A stretch of DNA of 64,000 bases from Dactylonectria macrodidyma (lineage: Eukaryota; Ascomycota; Sordariomycetes; Hypocreales; Nectriaceae). The notes below the pieces were generated by a model. It was not told where the DNA came from. It searched no databases and saw nothing but the letters and a program-made list of their open reading frames with translations. The stretch lies in assembly GCA_020744425.1 (NCBI GenBank), contig JAGMUV010000009.1, positions 1,922,001 to 1,986,000 on the forward strand, read 5' to 3'. Made by a program: the position numbers and the translations under genes. Within the stretch, counting starts at the first letter, position 1. Every line of letters begins with the position of its first letter. This document shows positions 57,365 to 64,000 of this stretch, piece after piece.

Positions 57365-57974
57365 TACCTACTGTAGGTAGAGTATGTACCAAATCCTAGG
57401 TACCATGTACAGGGTACCTGCCTAACTTTCGATCATAGTGGGGGAGACAAAAGTTGCAGGCACACGTGAACTCACTGTGGTCAGTCACTGGTGCGCACCA
57501 CGTTGTCCACTGACGCTTGTTTTAGTTGGTGTACCACGGTACCCCCGCCGAATACCACTCGCCCCTTCCGTTTTGGTCACCGCCAAAGGGCTGCAGCTAA
57601 ACCGCTTTGGGGACCGACGGTTGATTCACTGCGCCTGCCGTTTCGGTCGCCCATTCTGCCCGGCCTCTCAAGTCGCTCATCCAACTACCATTCCATTCCC
57701 AGTCTTCGCACTTCGACATGATGCCACCAAAAACTCTGGTTTTCCGTCATCTACCAACTATCCAGCTACCTCCGTGAACCGAAGAAGTCATGTACCGAAC
57801 GTTTCAAATGCACCGATCAACCATGCTCGACTGTTAGAGACCAGTCCCTCGACGACATCACACCTCGGCGCACAACACCAAACGCGATAACGATAGCGGT
57901 CGTCTGTGCATGCGAAGACTCGCCTTGGCGACACTGGCTATCAACTTCGAAATTGATAGACTACATTCGCCGCC

Positions 57975-60900
57975 ATGGCTGATCACCAACCGTACTTCAC
58001 CATTCGCTCTCGAAGGCCGGCGGATGCCTCGGGCGCGCGGGGCGCTGATGGCATGGTGCGTTTGACGAGGCCTCTTAATGAGCCTTATCCCAAGACTTCT
58101 GTGTGGCACGATCGAGTATTTACACTACTTTACAGCCTGGCCCCAGTGGAGGAGACTTCCACGCAAGATCCGCGACTCACGATGTCAGCCGTACGAGCTT
58201 CCATGTAAAACATATCGGCCAATTTGCCAGCCGTCTCGAAGACGTAGGCATCCCATCCATCAATAGTCACTAACGCACTCTAATTGCCTATCCAGTCTGC
58301 AGCGCGAGTATTTCCAAACCGTGGGCGATCTTCCCAACGGTACAGCAAGGTTCAGGCGCTGTTGTTGCACTGGAATTCGGATGACCTCTTCGTCATTCCG
58401 GAACTAGAAGATCTCGAGAAATGTCTGAGCGAAGATTATGGCTTCAACACGGATATTTTTGGAATTCCATCCGAAAATTCACATTTGGAGTTGATGCTAA
58501 AAATTGGTCAACTGATCAAGGACCATGAATCAACGGATACCTTGTTTCTGGTTTACTATGGCGGCCACGCCAGAATTGATGAGTCTAGGCAGAGCACCTG
58601 GTGTGCGTAAGTACCACCTCTTCGTTCATGGCCGATTGGCGTTATTCTGACATGGCTATCAGGACACGAGAAGCGTCTTCTCCTTGGTTACAGTAAGTCC
58701 CTTGCGAACCTTCAGTGTTGTAGCGAGCCTAATAATGTCGAGATGGTCGGCTATTCAGACTCTTCTGGAGAGATCCACGTCAGACGTGCTCATTTTACTA
58801 GACTGCTGCGCAGGAGCTGCAAGTGCCACATTTCCAACCGGAAACAGCATCACTGAGACGATATCCGCGTCCAGTTGGGATGCCATTGCACCGGACCCAG
58901 GACGATACTCTTTTACTAATGCCCTCATCGAAGTCCTTCAAGAGTGGCGTGTAAGAGCATTTTCCGCCGCGATGCTTCACGCCGAGGTGCTAGCTCGTCT
59001 CAAACATCCTCGCCCGATCACCATCAATGGCAAATACTTCGAAGCTCGATCAACTCCTGTTCATTTTATGATGACTGCCAACCACAAGGCTCCTAGCATT
59101 GAGTTGTCCCGGATATGTGTAGGCGTTGACCACCCACCATCACCTGAACTGCTGCCTATGCCGGCTCTTCCTCACGAGACAGGCCGAGGCATAGACCAAC
59201 CGTCAGTCGCCCGCAACGACCACATGTTCACTGAGCCCAACGAGGATACACCTCATGTCATGATTTCGCTGGCATTGGAGGACGATCAAAGATTGGACAT
59301 AAATGCTTGGGAACAATGGCTGGGCGCGTTTCCTGCCATGGCCAAGTACGTCAAGGTTCAAGGTGTCTTCAAGAGTCACTCGACACTACTCCTGGTCTCA
59401 ATGCCAGTCAGCATATGGGACCTCCTCCCAGAAGACCACGCTACCTCTTTTGTCGCTTTCATCCGCTCGAACAACCTCATGACACAAAAACAGCGGTCAC
59501 CTTCGGTTCCTGTTTTCGTCCCAACGCGTTCATATCCTACACAGAGCACCACCGCTGACTCTGCTTCCTTTACATCCGGCGTCTCTGGCACTACGTTCGC
59601 TGCCACAGAGAACACAGGACACACTGGCCAGATGCGAGGGGCTTTTAGAGATCCTACCTACGGCAGACACGCATCAGGGCCTGTGGTGAGGAGCGCCGTC
59701 TCGGCTCCTCCGCCTCTATCCCCCATATACCCGCCGTCGCAACCGGGATCTCCGCCGCAGAGCCTTTTATCGCGCCCTGTGAGACCTATCCCCTCTTCAA
59801 CGTCACTCTCCACTTTGCAGAGACAGCAGTCGTCATCTTCACTAGGAGTCAGCGGCAACCTTACGAGGCAGATGATTATGAATCAGCAGCAAAGTCTACG
59901 GCGTACGACCTTTGGCGATGATGTTCCAGAGCCCAAGAAGTTCTCCGCTCATGTGGAGAGACGACTGGAAGAATACTACCAGTTTGAGCCACTGCCAAAC
60001 GATGGCCAGAAGGCTTTTTTTGCTTCCAACCTTGGTGTTGAGCCTTGGCATGTCGAAGTTTGGTTCCACTACCGTCGCCAGAGAGACGCATTCGCTCAAC
60101 GATTTGCTTCTTTGCAAGCTGAGGATGCTAAATACCAGTCACTGGATGGTCCTCGCATGATACTTCCCGCTGATCTCAACGAGCTTCTTGATATTTCAAT
60201 CCCGGGCCAAGCTCTTTTGATCGATCTTAGGTCTCTAATAGAATACCAGAGGTCGCACATTAAGGGGGCCATCCATCTGCGCGCTCCGCAGTCTTTCTTA
60301 CGACCTGCGTCCCTCGACATGATCGAGCGAGCATTTGCTGATGCGCAAAGCCGGAGGACATTTTCGCACTGGCAGCGCGCGAGGTGCATTGTATTCTACG
60401 CTCGAGGACTGGAGTCCCCATATGAATGTCCGCCAGCTGAGGCCTTATTGGAGAAGCTTTGGTCAGCTGGATGGAGTGGGCAGTGCTTTATTCTCAAGGG
60501 TCACTACCGCGAATTCAGCGACTCGTTTGGAGCACATATCAAGAGGGCGGACGAACAAGACAAGCCAGAGGGGCAGAGGGAAATACCAACCCCCACCCCT
60601 GAGCAAGTCTCTGCCAATCAGCAAAAGTACGCTGAATTGCTCTCTCATCTTGGAAGAGCAGACCAGCTGCCACGTCTCGGTTCTTCTCCTGGACAAGGCG
60701 GGGAGCGCGCCACAGCGATGGTGGAGCAAGAAAAGCAACTAGAAACCGAGTTCCAGACTCGGTTCCCAGCTCTGTATAAGAAGGCCCAAGACGTCCACGG
60801 CGGCACCGCGGGGACCTCTGATGCGGACAGCTTTGTCACAAAGGCTCAAATGGTCGAGTACCTAGATCGTGGGTTGACCAAGATTCGAGATGGCCCGCCG

Positions 60901-61158
60901 ACAGAGCCAGCAGTACCAACTTATGCACCTGGGCATTCGAAGCTAGCCACAGATGTGTCCTACTTTGATAGATCACGTACGGAACGGGACTCAGACGAAT
61001 ACGTCGATGTTGGAAGAAGAGACGAACAGACGTCAAGCGAAGGTAGTCCGCAGATGGTAGGGAAAGGAAAGGAAGTTGGAACTTTGTCACCGCCCGATGA
61101 TATCCCGCGCAGAGGACGTGGAAGTGTACTTTTGAACAAGGTGTTCAGGCGAGTATGA
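57975..61158 (+). CDS. caspase-like / homeodomain-like / rhodanese-like fusion protein
   Basis: Exons 57975-58055, 58136-58243, 58296-58606, 58663-58692 and 58743-61158; introns of 80, 52 (CACTAAC branch site), 56 and 50 nt; 981 aa. Exons 3-5 are secure; exons 1-2 are inferred from splice signals and phase. Residues about 80-300: caspase-hemoglobinase fold with VQALLLHWNSDD, TLFLVYYGGHA (candidate catalytic His154) and VLILLDCCAGAA (candidate Cys198/Cys199). A Ser/Pro-rich linker spans about 400-570. Residues about 574-632 resemble a homeodomain: FSAHVERRLEEYYQFEPLPN, then VEVWFHYRRQRD as the recognition helix, with W617. Residues about 645-790 resemble a rhodanese/Cdc25 fold (LLIDLRSLIEYQRSHIKGAI), but the active-site Cys position reads VFYARG, so it is probably inactive. 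The C-terminus is charged (RRGRGSVLLNKVFRRV). Biological role unknown; a cell-death or stress regulator is only a guess. Confidence 0.75.
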
Positions 61159-64000
61159 ATATTAAGGGCACGACGGATACGGTCTTGGGAAGCATCAACA
61201 GGTATCTAGGCGGTGATTTACAGTTACCATTTAGCTTGACTGAGGCGTTGATTGGGATGGGGCATCTTGGTCAAGATGGAGGCATGATACACACTTGGGT
61301 CGGAACGAGATCCTAGATACGGAGGTAAAAAGGAGCGACTTGTGAAATTCTCACAGTTATCACATTCTTGTATGTATGCCGCTTCGTGCTGTATGCCTAT
61401 TTGAGCCAAGTTTTACGTTCACGTTGGAAGGATGTTAAAATCATCCGTTATGTTTTCTTTTTGCATTTATCTGCTTCCTTCCTTTTTTCTTCTTTCTTTA
61501 CTTTTTTCTTCGCCGAGTTCTCGTGACAAACACGACAGATCAGATAGCGCCAGCTGACGCCGTTCGTGTACGATGCAGGCGGCCTAGCCTCGTTTCCGCG
61601 CTACGGCGGACAAGGACCAGACCCGGAGGTGAAACATGGACGGGGAAAAATAACCCAAAAAGAAAGGGCGGCATGTGAAGCTACGCGACGTCCACGGACT
61701 ACCCTATAGAGGCTTTGTCGCGATTCCAGAAACAACGGCCCTGCGCCGGTGTGTCACGGCTGGCGTACGACCCGGTGGCCTCGTCGACGGCCAAAACGGC
61801 GCATGGTCACACAAGGCACAGCAGGGCGCAAGCATGGCCCAATCGAGACTGGCAAAGTATGATGGCCAGGTCAGCGTGCGGCGTAAGCAGCAGCAGAAGG
61901 AAAGAAACGATGCCATGGTTTGCGATGGGTCTCGTGGGAGGGAGGGTCTTGAGACAGGGGATGCATGTGAGTGGCGAACTGGCGAGGGAGATGTTCGGAA
62001 TAGGGGCAGAAGACAGGTAGGTAGGTTGACGGATGGATGGATGGATGTATGTGTGGATGGACACGTAGTGGATGGTTGAATGGATGGTTGGATGTACGGA
62101 TGAGTGGGTGAGTGACATCTCCGTGCTGCTACAATAACTAATCAAGGAATCTACTAATGCAAATTGGACTTCTATATCCGGGTCGGTATTGACAGCGTCG
62201 TAGTGGCATCGAGCGAAGGAGAAGGAGAGAAAGACAGAATGCGAGTTGGCGACGGTGATTGGACAACAGCAAAGAGGCTATCCACCTCTATCGGGGACCG
62301 GGTCTCGAGGGGGATGCGATCGTCGCCGTTAGAGTAGCTTTGGCGGGAGCGGACGTGGTCGGTCGTCGGTCAGTCGGTCGGCCGGGGTCCTGTGATGATG
62401 AACATCGGCGTGGACCCGACTCGGACCGTACAGTAGGCTGCACGACTAGAGTACGGTATGATGAATGGCGGGAATCGGGCGGGACTAGAACCGGTAAAGT
62501 GAGAGTGCAAGATGCTTCACGGTTCATCATTGACCGGGACTCTTAGCTGGGACTCATACTATAGCTGGCTAGTATAGAGTTGAAAAGTGCTATAGCAGGG
62601 AGGGGTCAGGGATCGGAACGGAAACGAATGCAGGACAGAAAACGGCCGACGATGGGACCGACCGGGGAAGGGGCCTCCGGGATGGCTAAGCCACAGTCCG
62701 GGTTGGTCCTACAACGTAGCAGATGCTCTATGCCGTGTAAGCCTGGCAAGGTAGTATTCGCCTACTTATTGTCCGTGAGATATTGCTCGTTTCTGACTTG
62801 ACAGGACGCTCGGGCCCAGGGGAATATGGAGCTGGAAGGGGATGGCAGCAGGGCATCAGGGCAAGCCAGGGGGCCTTGACTCTCGAGAGCTTAGAGAACA
62901 GGGGGGCAGGAAGGACAAGGAGGCTATCGCTGGTCCAGGGAACCAATATTGGATTGACAGCCCAGGGTCCTTGGTTTTGCCAGGCCAGAACAGCGTGCGA
63001 AGAGGACGATGGAAACGGCTCAGAGTCCAGTAGGGTGGTATTGGCATTGGAGGGTTACTGGAGGGGATCTCAAGCATACTGCGAAGTTAGGCCAGGCTCG
63101 CTTCGGTTCGGTCAGCAAAGACAGGATAGAGGGGAGGGGTTTGAGGGGGTAGCACAAGAGAAGGGTCAAGTCGTGCCATACTGGTCCTAGAAGCCGGCCG
63201 CGATGTAGGCGAAAGAGGTTGAAAGTTAGTGAATGTTAATGAATTTGGACGGGTGGTTGTAAGCGGTTGTGAGCGGTCGTCAATGGTCGTGGGTGGAGCG
63301 GTCGTCAAATGGTGGTGAATGATGCTGGCTATGACGGTCATGATGGGACCCATATCTGCACCTCAACTGACACGGTACTGTTGGTGTTCGTACAAGTATG
63401 CCGTCGCAAACACGGGGCAGCGGTTAACCTCTGGCAGGCTGATGGATAACAACCAATGAATGCTTACCAATGCCAGCACCCACCCATGACTGACATGCGA
63501 TAGAGTTGCCTGCCGGGGATGGGGCGAGTTTCAGGCTGCCCTACCAAGTCCGGGACGTACGTACGGTACTGCGCGGTATCGAGGTGAGGTAAAGTAGGTC
63601 AGGTAAGGTATGGAAGGCCAGGGTCTCTGTATCGTACGTAGTACATTGGACGCACATTCGTAATATGTTTGATTCTGTAATCCGCACAGGCTCTCTGGCC
63701 AATGTTAGCTGGACCCTCTCTGCCTGGGCGGTTTCCTTTACTGGGCTGGTCGCTGTCTCTCTGGGATTTCGTTCCCGATCGCCTAGCCGAGACAAGGCCT
63801 TTGCCCTGTTCCCGCCCGTTCCCGCAGCCGCAGCCGCAACCGTTGGTGCCCAGCCCGCCCTGCGCAGGCATTGATGCATTGCATTGTGCAAGTCAAGTGT
63901 TGTCGGTAAGGCACACCGTATGTAAGGGAAGGCATGCAGCGGGTGGAGCGGGAGGGCCTCAAATCCTTCCGTTGGAGAGGGGGGTTCGGGTTCGGATTCA
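61159..64000. other. terminal 2.8 kb without a supported gene
   Basis: It holds a GGAT-type simple repeat at about 62030-62105 and G/T-rich sequence near 63195-63330. Open frames on both strands are short, without domains, and rich in low-complexity residues. A gene may begin beyond the window edge. Confidence 0.45.
62032..62105 (+). repeat. GGAT-type imperfect simple repeat
   Basis: Repeated ggat units with substitutions (gatggatggatggatgtatg and similar) run over about 70 bp in non-coding DNA. Confidence 0.8.

Larger units (their letters stand above)
56384..57974. other. divergent upstream region of pbn1 and the caspase-like gene, with a MITE
   Basis: 1.59 kb between two start codons. It contains the 475-bp AT-rich inverted-repeat element (56890-57364), flanked on both sides by GGTACCTACC-type sequence. 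No coding sequence was supported. Confidence 0.55.

Noticed and set aside
57975..58208. Unspliced reading MADHQPYFTI... to a stop at 58206 as a separate small gene
   Set aside because: A GTGCGT donor at 58056 and a TTTACAG acceptor at 58135 join in phase to HIGQFASRLED and then to the caspase-like exon, which explains the region better.
61675..63190. Several 100-135 codon frames in the last 2.8 kb
   Set aside because: Composition is low-complexity, both strands are open and no family was recognised.

Overview
This is nuclear DNA from a filamentous ascomycete, most likely a sordariomycete and plausibly of the order Hypocreales. The support is many short spliceosomal introns (mostly 48-120 nt, GT..AG, CTAAC-like branch sites) and a set of fungal single-gene families: Pik1, Cdc27/BimA, Nup82, Ste11 MAPKKK, Hsp98/Hsp104, Mhr1/mL67, Mrpl31, Pbn1 and a Leu3-like Zn2Cys6 regulator. 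There are no operons. No rRNA, tRNA or CRISPR array was recognised. All exon joins were worked out by eye from splice signals, reading phase and family knowledge; no search or transcript data was used.

Layout. 1-1.1 kb: a decayed ankyrin-repeat gene on the + strand. 1.5-4.8 kb (-): phosphatidylinositol 4-kinase. 6.6-7.6 kb (-): NC2-alpha/DRAP1-type histone-fold corepressor with a long empty upstream region. 10.3-11.7 kb (-): membrane-anchored alpha/beta hydrolase. 12.4-13.7 kb: a convergent pair, a GlcNAc-induced (DUF3605) protein and a SND2/TMEM208 ER protein. 15.0-17.5 kb (+): APC/C subunit Cdc27. 19.3-25.7 kb: a dense housekeeping block with histone H4 (+), TRAPP subunit Trs20 (-), mitochondrial Mrpl31 (+), cap-binding Cbc2 (-) and nucleoporin Nup82 (+). 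27.3-28.6 kb (+): an acidic and proline-rich protein of unknown function.

30.9-31.9 kb (-): EBP-type sterol isomerase, divergent from a PrpF-family isomerase (32.7-34.0 kb, +). 35.0-35.6 kb (-): gamma-glutamylcyclotransferase-like protein. 36.5-39.3 kb (-): Ste11-type MAPKKK. 43.3-44.5 kb (+): prephenate dehydratase. 45.7-47.2 kb (+): sulfotransferase-like P-loop protein. 47.5-48.4 kb (-): Mhr1/mL67, divergent from intronless Hsp98/Hsp104 (49.0-51.8 kb, +). 52.1-54.4 kb (-): seven-exon Zn2Cys6 regulator. 54.8-56.4 kb (-): Pbn1. 58.0-61.2 kb (+): a 981-residue protein that joins a caspase-like domain, a homeodomain-like helix set and a rhodanese-like domain. The last 2.8 kb shows no gene.

The genes serve separate housekeeping roles (membrane lipid signalling, transcription, cell cycle, RNA export, secretion, mitochondrial translation, protein disaggregation) and do not form one pathway. 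The two most unusual items are the caspase/homeodomain-like/rhodanese fusion gene and, in its upstream region shared with pbn1, a 475-bp AT-rich element with 54-bp terminal inverted repeats flanked by TA, which looks like a non-autonomous Tc1/mariner MITE.
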